This document shows, one piece after another, positions 1 through 9,218 of a DNA stretch of 61,582 nucleotides (positions within the stretch are counted from its first letter, which is position 1; every line of letters begins with the position of its first letter). Under the pieces are notes generated by a model. It was not told the origin of the DNA. It saw only the letters and a program-made list of their open reading frames with translations, and did no database searches. Source of the stretch: Mobiluncus porci (GTDB taxonomy: Bacteria; Actinomycetota; Actinomycetes; Actinomycetales; Actinomycetaceae); assembly GCF_009695935.1 (NCBI RefSeq), contig NZ_VUMY01000016.1, positions 1-61,582 of the forward strand, read 5' to 3'. The position numbers and the translations under genes are program-made.

Positions 1-308
1 GTATAACGAGAAACTCGCTGATTACGGGATCAAGCCCTCTACCGGGAGCGTGGGTGATTCCTACGATAACGCCCTCGCAGAAACAGTGAACGGGCTATAT
101 AAGACCGAGCTGATCTATTCCCAGCCCCGGGCCTCACTGACCGAGGTCGAGTTCGCTACATTGAACTGGGTCCACTGGTGGAACAACGAGCGCCTCCACG
201 AAGCACTCGAATACCGAACACCAGCCGAGATCATCAATATGTATAATCACACCCGGGCCAACGAAATGACCCCCGTATAAGAAGCGGAACAAAACCCAGT
301 ACGCTTCA
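1..308 (+). mobile_element. Right end of an IS3-family insertion sequence
   Basis: The first 280 bases encode the C-terminal part of an IS3-type transposase. About 28 bases later comes a plausible right terminus ending in CA at about 308. Read on the opposite strand, this edge starts TGAAGCGTACTGGG, which has the TG...CA form of IS3-family inverted repeats. DNA homologous to an unrelated methyltransferase begins immediately after. The left end lies outside the window, so the matching repeat and any target-site duplication cannot be checked. The exact boundary is inference. Confidence 0.6.
2..280 (+). CDS. IS3-family transposase OrfB, C-terminal fragment (cut by the window edge)
   Basis: The reading frame is open from base 2, so the gene continues to the left of the window. 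The visible protein is the end of an rve-type integrase core: GSVGDSYDNALAE, then NWVHWWNNERLH, then a YRTPAE-like tail. The D and E residues in these blocks are typical of IS3 OrfB DDE transposases. The apparent internal ATG at 50 is part of the conserved GDSYDN block and is not the real start. A repeated element at a contig end commonly marks an assembly break. Confidence 0.85.
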   Translation, partial: YNEKLADYGIKPSTGSVGDSYDNALAETVNGLYKTELIYSQPRASLTEVEFATLNWVHWWNNERLHEALEYRTPAEIINMYNHTRANEMTPV

Positions 309-309
309 A

Positions 310-906
310 GTAAGTGCGTGCAAAGAATTTAGGCTGGCCTCTAAAAAGATTCCCACCCAAAAACTCGCCACCACGCCGTATTTGTTTGGGGAACGCCGGC
401 AACCGGAAGTGCCTTATCTGTGCATTCCCCGCCACGTTTCAGAAAACCGGCTGTTCTTCACCGCACAACGTTACAGCGCCGATGTCATCTGTGGCGACGC
501 GAACTTTGCAGCCCCGGAGGAGGACGGGTTCTTGTTTGGGCTGATTTCTTCGTCGATGTTTATTGCCTGGCAGCGCACTATCGGCGGGCGACTCAAGTCC
601 GACCTGCGGTTTTCCAATACGGTCGTGTGGAATAACTTCCCGCTGCCTGAAATCAGTGCCGCCGAGCGTGAGGCGATTATCCAAGCCGGCGAGGGGGTGC
701 TGGCGGCGCGAAACCTACAATCCGAAGAATCACTTGCTGACCTGTACAATCCGCTGGCAATGAGTCCGGAACTACTCAAAGCCCACGCGAACCTCGACCA
801 TGTCGTTGATGCTGCTTTTGGACCGACCGCCAAGAACCCAACCGAAACCGACCGCCTCCAACACCTCTTCGGGCTATATCACTCCGCTACAGCGTGCAAC
901 CCGTGA
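310..906 (+). pseudogene. MmeI-like (type IIL) DNA methyltransferase/restriction enzyme, C-terminal remnant
   Basis: From about 310 the frame reads like the target-recognition and C-terminal helical part of MmeI-family fused restriction-modification enzymes. It has PTQKLATTPYLFGE, then RQPEVPYLCIPR, GRLKSDLRFS, VVWNNFPLP, and a LADLYNP...LDHVVDAAFG tail. Such enzymes are usually about 900 residues or more; only about 198 remain and no methyltransferase motifs are present. There is no plausible native start (a TTG at 382 lies inside the conserved block). The IS3 end is directly upstream, so the most economical reading is that insertion or an associated deletion destroyed the gene. Confidence 0.75.
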
Positions 907-938
907 AGATTCTTGGAACCAAACCCAGGAAGATATCT

Positions 939-966
939 CCCGCACTGGAAATAGTGGCAGTGCGGG
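939..966. terminator. Hairpin after the methyltransferase remnant
   Basis: CCCGCACTG and CAGTGCGGG form a perfect 9-bp stem around a 10-base loop, 33 bases after the remnant's stop codon. No T-run follows, so it may be a rho-assisted terminator, a 3' processing hairpin or a relic. Confidence 0.4.
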
Positions 967-1105
967 CCAAATTCTCCCGGGTTAGAACCAGGTGCGCGCG
1001 GAGCTACGGGGTAGGAACGGAGCCACGGGGGACGGGGATTGATGGCGTAGTGAAACGTTGCCAGCAAGACCCGTCACTAGTGGCGTAGCGGGATTGGTTA
1101 AAACG

Positions 1106-1216
1106 GCTACGCCGGGGGGTCAAACCCTTCTGGTTCCGTTCCCTCCGGTCACTACGCCAGAGAGGTTCGACCCCGCCGGTTACGCTGATGAGGTTCGACC
1201 CCCAGTGACTACGCAG
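1106..1216. repeat. Dispersed GGTCTGACC-type repeat, copy A (degenerate)
   Basis: This stretch shares its layout with copies at 51115, 51733 and 55779. It opens with CTACGCCGG and GGGTCAAACCC, has a middle with TCACTACGCC, then GAGAGGTTCGACCCCGCCGG and a TACGC edge. The last part, GAGGTTCGACCC, is repeated once more at about 1190. The inverted arms are less perfect here than in the other copies. It fills most of the otherwise gene-free interval 907-1273. Confidence 0.6.
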
Positions 1217-1261
1217 AATCACCCCGGAGACTGTCCGGTGGCTTAAGATCGAGTGCGGGCA

Positions 1262-1267
1262 TAAAAT
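1262..1267 (+). promoter_or_regulatory. Probable -10 element of a leaderless promoter
   Basis: TAAAAT ends six bases before the ATG at 1274, and no Shine-Dalgarno sequence is visible. This spacing recurs at several genes in the window and fits transcription starting at the start codon. Confidence 0.4.
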
Positions 1268-1273
1268 CGGGTC

Positions 1274-2236
1274 ATGGTTATTGATACTCACGCTCATCTC
1301 TATCCTGCTCGCTACCTGGACTTTTTGGAGTCTATCGGCATAGATCCGGCTTCAACAAAGATTGCCCGAAATCTTCGCGCCGATGATTCCGAGGCTGACC
1401 TCCGGGCTCGATTCCAGATGATGGATGATGCCGGAGTTGACCTCCAGGTGCTTTCCGCAACCCCGCAACTGCCGATGGGAAGCGCTCCCGGCGCAGTTTC
1501 CGCCGAGAATGCCGCAAAGGCTGCGCGGATGATTAATGACATCTATGCCGCGGCGGTTTCTACCCACCCCGACCGCTTCCGCGCTTACGGCGCGATTCCG
1601 CTACCCTTTGTAGAAGAGTCCCTGACCGAGATCGCTTACGTGCTCGATGATTTGAAGTTCTTTGGCGTCGCGATTAACACCTTTGTGGGCGCTGATGGCG
1701 CTTTGACCGACCCCGCGTATGAGCCGGTTTTCGAGGAGCTGAATCGGCGGGGGGCGATTGTCTACATCCATCCGGCAGGGCATTGCGCGGGGTGTCAAAC
1801 CATGATCGACCACGGTCTAACCTGGGTTAACGGCGCCCCGATGGAGGATGCCATTGCGACTTTGGAACTGCTGAAAGCCGATTACCCCCATCGTTTCCCG
1901 AATATCCGCTTCCACATTGCCCACCTCGGTGGAGACCTCGCCTTCCTCTCCCAGCGTCTTGAGGATAACTACGACGACTGGGGATCCTTCGCGCATTCAC
2001 CGCGCGAAACCTTGAAAAACCTCTGGTTCGATGCGGCGAACTTCTATGCCCCGTCTCTACGGATGGCGCTGGAAACCTATAATCCCGACCACATCATGGG
2101 TGGCTCGGATTATCCCTATTTCCAGGACGACAAATACGTCCGCGCCTTCGACTACATCCGCAACTCGGGCGTCGACAAGGCAACAATCAACAAGGTACTT
2201 TCCGACAATGCCGCGAGGCTCTACCGCCTCGACTAG
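1274..2236 (+). CDS. Amidohydrolase of the ACMSD-like family
   Basis: The 320-residue protein is a TIM-barrel metal-dependent hydrolase or decarboxylase of the amidohydrolase_2 group, the family of 2-amino-3-carboxymuconate semialdehyde decarboxylase. The metal ligands are visible: DTHAH at residues 4-8, a His in VYIHPAGH near 167, a His in IAHLGG near 217, and the Asp in GGSDYPY near the end. Length is usual for the family. The substrate cannot be read from sequence, and the neighbours (an ABC exporter and repeat DNA) do not help. The start ATG has a -10 box only six bases upstream. Its stop codon overlaps the convergent ABC transporter gene by three bases. Confidence 0.8.
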   Translation: MVIDTHAHLYPARYLDFLESIGIDPASTKIARNLRADDSEADLRARFQMMDDAGVDLQVLSATPQLPMGSAPGAVSAENAAKAARMINDIYAAAVSTHPDRFRAYGAIPLPFVEESLTEIAYVLDDLKFFGVAINTFVGADGALTDPAYEPVFEELNRRGAIVYIHPAGHCAGCQTMIDHGLTWVNGAPMEDAIATLELLKADYPHRFPNIRFHIAHLGGDLAFLSQRLEDNYDDWGSFAHSPRETLKNLWFDAANFYAPSLRMALETYNPDHIMGGSDYPYFQDDKYVRAFDYIRNSGVDKATINKVLSDNAARLYRLD

Positions 2237-4080
2237 CCATTTTTGAACTGGCTAGAATAGAGGCGATAGTAGGCGCCTTTCGCGGCCAAAAGCGACTCGT
2301 GAGTGCCGGACTCCACGAGTTCCCCGTTTTCCATCACAAGAATGACATCCGCCCCACGAATCGTAGAAAGCCGGTGGGCGATAGTAAACGTTGTCCGCCC
2401 GCGCCCCAAACGGTTCAGCGCTTTCGCGACCAAAACTTCGGTTCGGGTGTCAACTGCCGAAGTCGCTTCGTCGAGGATCATTAGCGGGCGGCGCGCATAA
2501 AAAGCGCGCGCAATCGTGAGAAGTTGTTTCTCTCCGGCGCTCAAGGAGCCGGACTCGTTATCGACTTCGGTTGCGAAGCCTTCGGGAAGCGCCTCCACCA
2601 GGGGCTCGAGGTTGGAGTGTCTCGCCGCTTCCCTTACTGCCGAAGAATCCGCGGAAGTCTCTCCGAAGGAAATATTCTCCGCAATCGTGCCTTCAAACAG
2701 CCAGGGATCCTGGGCGACCATGCCAATCTCTCCGCGAAGTATCTCGATGGGAATCCGACGAATATCAAGCCCGCCGATGGTGATTCTTCCTGAGTCTGGG
2801 TCCACGTAGCGTTCCAACAGGTTCACCAAAGTGGTTTTCCCCGCGCCGGTTGGTCCCACAATCGCCACCGAATCTCCGCGATTGACGGTCAAATTCAGGT
2901 GTTTGATAACCGGTTTTCCTGGAACGTAGGAGAAGGTTACGTCCTCGAACTTGATGGTTCCTTGCGCTAACGCACCCGAGCAATCAACAGGAGAACCCTC
3001 TTCTGTACCATTCGGTCCACAATTAAAGGTCTCTCCTCCGTCAGTCTCAATGGGAGAATCCGTTTCATCCACAAACTGGAACAGTCGTTCCGCGCTGGCT
3101 AAGGCGCTTTGCATGAGATTCAGAATCTGCATCACTGCTGCTAGGGGGTTGGAGAAGTTGCGGGAGTATTGGATAAACGCCTGGACCGCCCCGATGGTCA
3201 TGGTGCCGTTCAAGACGAAAAGCGCCCCGACCACAGCAATGACCACATAAGACAGGTTCGTCAACAGCATCAGCATCGGACGCATGAGCATCGAGATGAA
3301 CTGGGCTTTGAAACTGGCTTGGGTGAATTCCTCGTTTTCCGCCTCGAATTTTTTGGCATACCCCTTGGTCATCCCGTGAAGAGAGAGGATCTGTTGTCCG
3401 GAGAAAGATTCTTCCACCAAGGTCGAAACCACGCCGGTTTTGTCCCATTGTTTACGGAAATACGGCTGCGAGCGTCGCATGATTAGCGTTGCCCCCACTG
3501 CGGAAAATGGCACCACCACGAGGGTAATCAAGGCCAGCCAAGGCGAGATGAGAAACATCATGACGAGGACGGCACTCACGGTGAACAGAGATTCCAGGGC
3601 CCTCCCGATAGCCATCTGGAGGGTCTGGGTGATGTTGTCCACATCGTTCGTGGTGCGTGACACCAAGTCCCCCACATCGTTGGACTCCACATACGACACC
3701 GACAGACGATTGATTTTCGAACTCGCATCTCCCCGCAGTTTGAAAGCCAAACGCTGCACCACCAGACGGTTCACTCTGTTAGCCAAGTAGAGCAAACCGG
3801 CAGAGATGACCGACAGTACCAGAGCCAAAATCAAATATTGTACCAGCTGGTCAAAATCGCGGTTGATAATGGTGTCGGTGGCCAAACCGAGCAGAGCGGG
3901 AACTGCAACAGACGCGACCGTCCCGAGTGCCGTGGCGACAAATTCCAGCAAGAGCCACCACCCGTAGGGGCGCAGCTCTTTCAAGAGTCGCCGCCACGCG
4001 AGACGCGCGTTTTGCGGTTTTTCACTCGGGTTTCCCCCCATACCGCGTCCGTGTCTGGAACCACCACGTCTTGGAGGCAT
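2233..4080 (-). CDS. ABC exporter half-transporter, catalytically canonical subunit
   Basis: This 615-residue protein has an N-terminal six-helix ABC membrane domain (about residues 40-330) followed by a nucleotide-binding domain. The Walker A motif is GPTGAGKTT, Walker B is LMILDEATSAVD with the catalytic Glu, and the switch His is in IAHRLSTI. The signature loop is altered to LSAGEKQ instead of LSGGQ. The partner encoded just upstream has the opposite pattern, so the two should form a heterodimer with one active and one degenerate ATP site. Its ATG overlaps the partner's stop (TAATG), indicating translational coupling. Substrate is unknown; drug, lipid or peptide export are all possible. 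Confidence 0.85.
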   Translation of the reverse strand: MPPRRGGSRHGRGMGGNPSEKPQNARLAWRRLLKELRPYGWWLLLEFVATALGTVASVAVPALLGLATDTIINRDFDQLVQYLILALVLSVISAGLLYLANRVNRLVVQRLAFKLRGDASSKINRLSVSYVESNDVGDLVSRTTNDVDNITQTLQMAIGRALESLFTVSAVLVMMFLISPWLALITLVVVPFSAVGATLIMRRSQPYFRKQWDKTGVVSTLVEESFSGQQILSLHGMTKGYAKKFEAENEEFTQASFKAQFISMLMRPMLMLLTNLSYVVIAVVGALFVLNGTMTIGAVQAFIQYSRNFSNPLAAVMQILNLMQSALASAERLFQFVDETDSPIETDGGETFNCGPNGTEEGSPVDCSGALAQGTIKFEDVTFSYVPGKPVIKHLNLTVNRGDSVAIVGPTGAGKTTLVNLLERYVDPDSGRITIGGLDIRRIPIEILRGEIGMVAQDPWLFEGTIAENISFGETSADSSAVREAARHSNLEPLVEALPEGFATEVDNESGSLSAGEKQLLTIARAFYARRPLMILDEATSAVDTRTEVLVAKALNRLGRGRTTFTIAHRLSTIRGADVILVMENGELVESGTHESLLAAKGAYYRLYSSQFKNG

Positions 4081-5825
4081 TACAGCACCTCCTCAAGAGT
4101 TAACTGCGATTTCACAATTTCTTGGTAAGTCTCGCACTTCTCCAACAAGGTCTCGTGGGTGCCAATACCCACAACCTGCCCCCCGTCAAGGACTATCACC
4201 TGATCGGCGTGGCGCACCGAAGCCACTCGCTGCGCCACCAAGACTTGCGTCACTCCTTCGCCGAGACGCTCAAACTCCCCGCGCAGTTGTGCCTCGGTGG
4301 CAAAGTCCAAAGCAGAAAACGGATCGTCCAAAACCAGCAAGGGCGCGCGGCGAAACAGCGCGCGGGCCACCGCGAGACGCTGGCGCTGCCCTCCGGAGAA
4401 ATTCTTGCCTCCCTCATTGACTTCCGCGTCCATTCCTTCCTCGAGAGCCGACACAAACTCCCATGCTTGGGCGGATTTGAGCGCCGACTCAATCTGGGCG
4501 CGAATCTCGGGAGTGATGGCTTCGGTTTCTAGTCCCGAAACTGTGGTGGCTATTGTGCCTGAAAACAAGTAAGTAGTTTGTTCCACTACCGCGTGCCGCG
4601 AATGCCACTCCTCGAGGCTTAGCTCCCGCAGATTCACGCCGTTGACAAGGACACGGCCGGAACTCGGATCCAAGGAACGCGCCAGAAGGCGTAACAGGGT
4701 CGTCTTTCCGGTTCCGGTAGAACCTATCACCGCTGTTACTTTCCCCGGTTCAATCGTGAAATTCATCTCTGCCAGCAGGGGACGGCTAGCGCCCTCAAAT
4801 TGCATCGTGACGTTGTCGAAGGTGATGGTCAAAGGACCTTCGGGAAGCGGTTTCGGCTTGTCAGGCGACTTCACTTCCGGAATCGTTTTGATGACCTCTT
4901 GGAGACGCTTCGCACTGACTTCCGCGCGCGGCACCATCACGAACATGAAGGAAGCCATCATGACGGCGCCAAGAATCTGCATGAGATAGGTCAAGAAAGC
5001 CACGATATTTCCGATCGGCATCCCGCCTTCGAGATACCTCCAGGCTCCCAGCCACACCACCGCCACGGATGAGGCCGCCACTATGAGCTGAATAGCCGGC
5101 ATCATCAGGGCAAACAGGTTCGTCACGCGCAGTGCCACCGTCTTCAAATCCTGGTTGCTTTGCTCGAAGCGACTCTCCATGAAGCCTTTGCGTCCAAAGG
5201 CGCGCACCATCCGCACCCCCGAAAGGGCGGTGCGAATCCGACCGGCAACCTCATCGATACGCTCTTGTTGCTCTTTGAACAAGGGCGACATGGCGCGCAT
5301 GATGAGCCCCACTACCAGCGCCAGAACCGGCACGGCCACCAGGAACAGCATGGACAAGGGTGCATCCAAGGAGATTGCCATCACGAGGGCGCCGATTCCG
5401 AGAATCGGGGCTTGAATCATGATGATGAAAGTCATGAAGATGACGTTTTGGACCTGGTTGACATCGTTGGTGGCCCGAGTGATGAGGGAAGCCGGACTGA
5501 AACGGCGCATTTCGGAGGAACCAAAGCCGAGAACGTGCTCATAAACCTGCTGGCGAATATCTTTCCCGATCCACATGGCAATGCGACCTGCCAGATAGCC
5601 AGACAGTATCATGGCAACCGATTGCGCCACCGTTATCAAAAGCATCAGCCCCCCAAGCCTCCAAATCAGGGGAACATCTCCGGGAATCACCCCCAGGTTT
5701 ATTATCTGGGCATTCAAAGTGGGCAGCCACAGGCTCATTAATGTGTCTACTACCTGGGAGATCACCAGCACCGCGAGGAGGATCCAACGCCCGGGCATGT
5801 GTTTTCGCCACAGTTCAAACAGCAT
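4080..5825 (-). CDS. ABC exporter half-transporter, degenerate-site subunit
   Basis: The 581-residue membrane and ATPase fusion is the first gene of the exporter pair. Walker A is GSTGTGKTT and the signature FSGGQRQR is intact. The residue after Walker B is Asp instead of the catalytic Glu (LLVLDDPFSALD), and the switch histidine is replaced by Gln (VAQRVAS). This is the pattern of the degenerate subunit in heterodimeric exporters such as TM287/288, BmrCD and LmrCD: it lends an intact signature loop to the partner's active site. The start ATG is preceded by GGGAGGAC. Confidence 0.85.
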   Translation of the reverse strand: MLFELWRKHMPGRWILLAVLVISQVVDTLMSLWLPTLNAQIINLGVIPGDVPLIWRLGGLMLLITVAQSVAMILSGYLAGRIAMWIGKDIRQQVYEHVLGFGSSEMRRFSPASLITRATNDVNQVQNVIFMTFIIMIQAPILGIGALVMAISLDAPLSMLFLVAVPVLALVVGLIMRAMSPLFKEQQERIDEVAGRIRTALSGVRMVRAFGRKGFMESRFEQSNQDLKTVALRVTNLFALMMPAIQLIVAASSVAVVWLGAWRYLEGGMPIGNIVAFLTYLMQILGAVMMASFMFVMVPRAEVSAKRLQEVIKTIPEVKSPDKPKPLPEGPLTITFDNVTMQFEGASRPLLAEMNFTIEPGKVTAVIGSTGTGKTTLLRLLARSLDPSSGRVLVNGVNLRELSLEEWHSRHAVVEQTTYLFSGTIATTVSGLETEAITPEIRAQIESALKSAQAWEFVSALEEGMDAEVNEGGKNFSGGQRQRLAVARALFRRAPLLVLDDPFSALDFATEAQLRGEFERLGEGVTQVLVAQRVASVRHADQVIVLDGGQVVGIGTHETLLEKCETYQEIVKSQLTLEEVL

Positions 5826-6014
5826 AATGTCCTCCCATCTGGCAAAGTTTGACCTTAGTTATCTATCACATATTTAATCTGTGTGCAGGATATTTTCGCC
5901 TCCTTGCGGAGAGGCTGGGGCAAAGAACATAGCTACAATTTAGGCGCGGCTAGAGATTTGCTAGAATACGAAAGTTGTGCCTATGACGTTACGACAGAGA
6001 TTCAAAGGAACTTA

Positions 6015-6425
6015 ATGAGCGATAATCCGGTTACTTACGAACAGATGCTAGCGAAAATCGACCCCAAAATCGGCGGCACCTACATATTTGCCTCCCTCCC
6101 CTCCCTTCCCAAAGAGGTCGAACCGATGGCGCTCATCCAGGAACAAGAAGGCGTAACCGTGGCTCTAAGCTTGGATGATGCTAAGAAGCTGGGGGTGGAC
6201 TTGAGCGATCCCTACACCATCATCACTTTGTCAGCTCCGGGATCTCTTGACGTGGTGGGCCTCAACTCGGGAATCTCTCAAGTCCTTTCCTCGAGATCCA
6301 TTCCCGCCAATATCTTCTCGGGGATTTACCACACCCACGTTTTTGTTCCCAGCGAGCGTGCCACCGAGGCGAAAGAGCTCTTAGATGACATCTCCGGTCA
6401 AGCCAAGGCTTGGCTCCATATTTGA
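6015..6425 (+). CDS. ACT-domain-like small protein
   Basis: A 136-residue protein begins at the ATG at 6015, which is preceded by AAAGGA seven bases upstream. A longer in-frame reading from 5883 lacks such support. The sequence has two ACT-like halves: one around GGTYIFASLPS and EGVTVALSLDDAKK, and one around YTIITLSAPGSLDVVGL through FVPSERATEAKELL. The family is usually annotated as ACT domain protein of unknown function. Such folds often bind amino acids, but no ligand can be assigned. It lies just upstream of the DUF4921 gene, divergent from the ABC exporter. Confidence 0.7.
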   Translation: MSDNPVTYEQMLAKIDPKIGGTYIFASLPSLPKEVEPMALIQEQEGVTVALSLDDAKKLGVDLSDPYTIITLSAPGSLDVVGLNSGISQVLSSRSIPANIFSGIYHTHVFVPSERATEAKELLDDISGQAKAWLHI

Positions 6426-6470
6426 AATCCTTCCCCAGCCCTTGTTGACGATTGTGAGAGAAACTTACTG

Positions 6471-7844
6471 ATGAATGCGAATTTGCGCGCCGAATTAGCC
6501 CTTGACCCTGACCCCCTAGACCGACTGACTGACGGCACCATCAAGCAGCGCAACCCCTTGACCGGAACCCAGGTTTGGACCGTCCCGGGTCGCGCCAAAC
6601 GCCCCAGCTCTCACCGCGACGATGGCCACGAGATTCCCGGGCGCGATCTCAAGCCCGAAGATTTCACCGACACATGCGCTTTTTGTACCAATCGTTACAG
6701 CGATACTCCGCCGGAAAAATCCCGCCTCGTGAAGGGAGTGGACGGTCATTTCCACAAGATCGAGGGGCTGCCAGCAAAGTCCATGCACGACATGGTGGCT
6801 GAATTTCGCCGGATTCCTAACCTTTACGAAATCGTGTCCTACGACTACTGGCATCTGAACCACAACCACTATCCCAGTGAGGAACAGAACCGCCGGATGG
6901 CGGCCTACCTCGCCACTCCGGAAGGTTACGACCACGTGCTGCACGTTGTAAAAATGCGCTTGCAGGCTTCCGGCGAGGGAGACCCGAACGACCTTCCAGA
7001 TGAGAAACTGGTGCAATACGCCACCGGACTTTTTGCCGGCGGGCACGATGTGATTGTGGCAAAACGCCACTATATCGACGGCGCCACCAAGGACACCCAA
7101 AATGCCTCTGCCGGGACTCTCAGTGTGGCAGAGCATCGCGCCTACACCGGCTACACCATTGCTGCGATGGAAGATCTCTACGGTTTGAATCCGGCGGTGA
7201 AATACGTCACGGCCTTCCAAAACTGGCTGAAACCGGCCGGGGCGTCCTTTGACCACCTGCACAAACAGTTGGTAGCCGTTGATGAATACGGGGTCCAGAT
7301 TGAACAGGAATCCCAGCGAGTCGCCGCGAATCCCCTCATCTACGACCAAATCCTCCACTATGCCGCTCACCGGCAGATGGCGGTTCTCGGAAATGAACAC
7401 GCTATCGGTTTCGCGGACTTTGGCCACCGCTATCCGACTCTCGCGGTGTGGGCTTTGGGTCCAGCCCTCTTGCCGTGGGAATATTCTCGCGAACAGGTTG
7501 ACGGGATTTCGGATGTTTTGCACGCCCTGCATTGCGCTTTGGGGCCGGATACTCCCACCAATGAGGAGTGGTATCACCGGCCGGTAGATCTCGAGGTGCC
7601 GATGCGGTTTAGGATTTTGTTGAAACGACGCACCTCCACTATCGCCGGTTTTGAAGGCGCGACCAGAATTTATCTCAATTCGGTCGATCCGTGGACCCTG
7701 CGCGACGAAATAGTGGAACGACTGTTACAACTTCGGGAACAGGGCTTGATTGCCGAGTCTCTCGAGATTGGCAACGAGTACCGACTTCCGGATAACCCGC
7801 TCGGAGATTTCTCGTCTCGTGTGGCGGAATTTCGCTCCCATTAG
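6471..7844 (+). CDS. DUF4921 family protein, galactose-1-phosphate uridylyltransferase-like
   Basis: The 457-residue protein resembles the HIT/GalT superfamily. It has a CxxC pair (DTCAFC, residues 66-71) as in metal-binding GalT relatives, and GASFDHLHKQLVAV carrying the H-x-H-x-Q type catalytic block. It starts with R-NPLTGTQVWTVPGRAKRP, as in the actinobacterial DUF4921 family. A nucleotidyl- or phospho-transfer role is plausible from the fold, but the substrate is unknown. A gap of 45 bases separates it from the upstream ACT-like gene, so co-transcription is likely. Confidence 0.75.
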   Translation: MNANLRAELALDPDPLDRLTDGTIKQRNPLTGTQVWTVPGRAKRPSSHRDDGHEIPGRDLKPEDFTDTCAFCTNRYSDTPPEKSRLVKGVDGHFHKIEGLPAKSMHDMVAEFRRIPNLYEIVSYDYWHLNHNHYPSEEQNRRMAAYLATPEGYDHVLHVVKMRLQASGEGDPNDLPDEKLVQYATGLFAGGHDVIVAKRHYIDGATKDTQNASAGTLSVAEHRAYTGYTIAAMEDLYGLNPAVKYVTAFQNWLKPAGASFDHLHKQLVAVDEYGVQIEQESQRVAANPLIYDQILHYAAHRQMAVLGNEHAIGFADFGHRYPTLAVWALGPALLPWEYSREQVDGISDVLHALHCALGPDTPTNEEWYHRPVDLEVPMRFRILLKRRTSTIAGFEGATRIYLNSVDPWTLRDEIVERLLQLREQGLIAESLEIGNEYRLPDNPLGDFSSRVAEFRSH

Positions 7845-7882
7845 GGTCGGGAAATAATACGATGGAGACAAAAGGAGGAACT

Positions 7883-8140
7883 ATGGATATCGGTTGGAAA
7901 GTAGTGGATCTGGGAGCGCTCGCGGTTGCGGGACTGCTCAGCGACAATATTGTGAAAATCGGGTGGAAACTCGCGACTGGCAGCAACCCGCCGAAGGACG
8001 ATGACCTGGAAGTTGGAATCGCGGAACTACTGGTGTTCACGGTTCTTTCCGGGGTTCTCTTGACCTTCACCAAGCGCTTCACCGTCAAAACTGCTTCGAA
8101 GTGGTACGGAAAGAAACACCCCGCTCCGACCGAGGTTTGA
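7883..8140 (+). CDS. DUF4235 membrane protein
   Basis: This 85-residue protein has two hydrophobic segments (about residues 5-22 and 45-62) and a lysine-rich tail, as in the actinobacterial DUF4235 family. The start at 7883 is chosen because AGGAGG lies five bases upstream; an ATG at 7862 has no such site. Function is unknown. Confidence 0.75.
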   Translation: MDIGWKVVDLGALAVAGLLSDNIVKIGWKLATGSNPPKDDDLEVGIAELLVFTVLSGVLLTFTKRFTVKTASKWYGKKHPAPTEV

Positions 8141-8165
8141 GGGCGAACCAAAAACTCGTTTTTGA

Positions 8166-9197
8166 CTAGAGGGACACCACGAATTCGTCGGCGTCCACTA
8201 TGACCCCGTCAGTCGCCTCTGCTAGCGCTTTGGCTACCCCCTCGATGGCATCAATCACAGTCAATCGATCCAGTCGATAAGCGCGCCGCGGTTTATTCAT
8301 CTCTGTCAGAGCAATATCCGGCGCAATCCACTTCAGTTCATAGCTCACGTACCCGTCTTCGCGGTGTCCTAAAGCGGGAGGGACCGCGGTCTCTCCTTGG
8401 ACCACGATATGAACCGAGGACATTTGCGTCACGTCCGCACCTATCGCATAGGAATCCATAATGGCGGGCATCGACATTGCGGCTTCATCAAAAGCCTCCG
8501 CCTCCGCGTGCAGCCACGCCCGTTCATCGGCGCTAACCCCCGCCTGCGCCCGCGCCCGCAAACCATCGGGATCATAGTTGGCTCGTTCCTCCGGAGTCGC
8601 AAGGGTACGCTCCCGCCCCGAGAGACGTTTCATGTCAGGCTCATTTCCACTCACGAGTTTCGCAATCGGCAGCACTTCTTGCACTACCTTGAGGCAGGCC
8701 GCCGGATCCAGCCAGACCTCGGACAAAACCCGCATCCCTACTGCTGAATCCGGATCCGGAACAATCACCGGGCCGGTGGAAAACCGTAGAGCACCGGCCA
8801 GTCGCCGCGCGATGCGCCGCACGGCGGTTAAAACCTCCAGTTCCAGGCCTTCCGGTCCACCCTCTCGAAACGCATCCCACAGCGGATCACGGTTCCACAG
8901 CCACTGGGGAACCGGATTGCCCCGCAGCGCTGGAACCGAAATGAGATAGGCGAACTTCAGGTTCAGCGGCAGCCCCAGCCCGACAATGGCCTCCGGAGTC
9001 AAATCCCAAGGCCCCGTCAGGAAAGCATCGGTGGTTAGCTCCAAGAGACCCTCACCGAGACGAGTACTTTGCGGCCAAATCTGAGCGGCAAGAATGTCGA
9101 TTTCCTCGGGTTCAACATCGTCTCCCACCGCCAGGAGATGAAACGGGGTGGCGGCCTCAAGGTCAAGCTGATCGTGTCCGGAAGCGGGGGAAAGCAT
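8166..9197 (-). CDS. Hypothetical actinobacterial protein
   Basis: A 343-residue soluble, acidic protein. I recognise no catalytic motif with confidence. It has no signal peptide or membrane segment. The ATG at 9197 is preferred to an in-frame GTG at 9218 because AGGAAG lies six bases before it. It follows the dCTP deaminase gene on the same strand with a gap of about 21 bases, so the two are probably co-transcribed; that is no evidence for a shared function. Confidence 0.65.
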   Translation of the reverse strand: MLSPASGHDQLDLEAATPFHLLAVGDDVEPEEIDILAAQIWPQSTRLGEGLLELTTDAFLTGPWDLTPEAIVGLGLPLNLKFAYLISVPALRGNPVPQWLWNRDPLWDAFREGGPEGLELEVLTAVRRIARRLAGALRFSTGPVIVPDPDSAVGMRVLSEVWLDPAACLKVVQEVLPIAKLVSGNEPDMKRLSGRERTLATPEERANYDPDGLRARAQAGVSADERAWLHAEAEAFDEAAMSMPAIMDSYAIGADVTQMSSVHIVVQGETAVPPALGHREDGYVSYELKWIAPDIALTEMNKPRRAYRLDRLTVIDAIEGVAKALAEATDGVIVDADEFVVSL

Positions 9198-9218
9198 GGT
9201 TTTCTTCCTTTGCTGCAC

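Noticed and set aside
6516-7577. Long minus-strand frame opposite the DUF4921 gene
   Set aside because: It is a shadow: the plus-strand protein has conserved motifs and the antisense frame has none.
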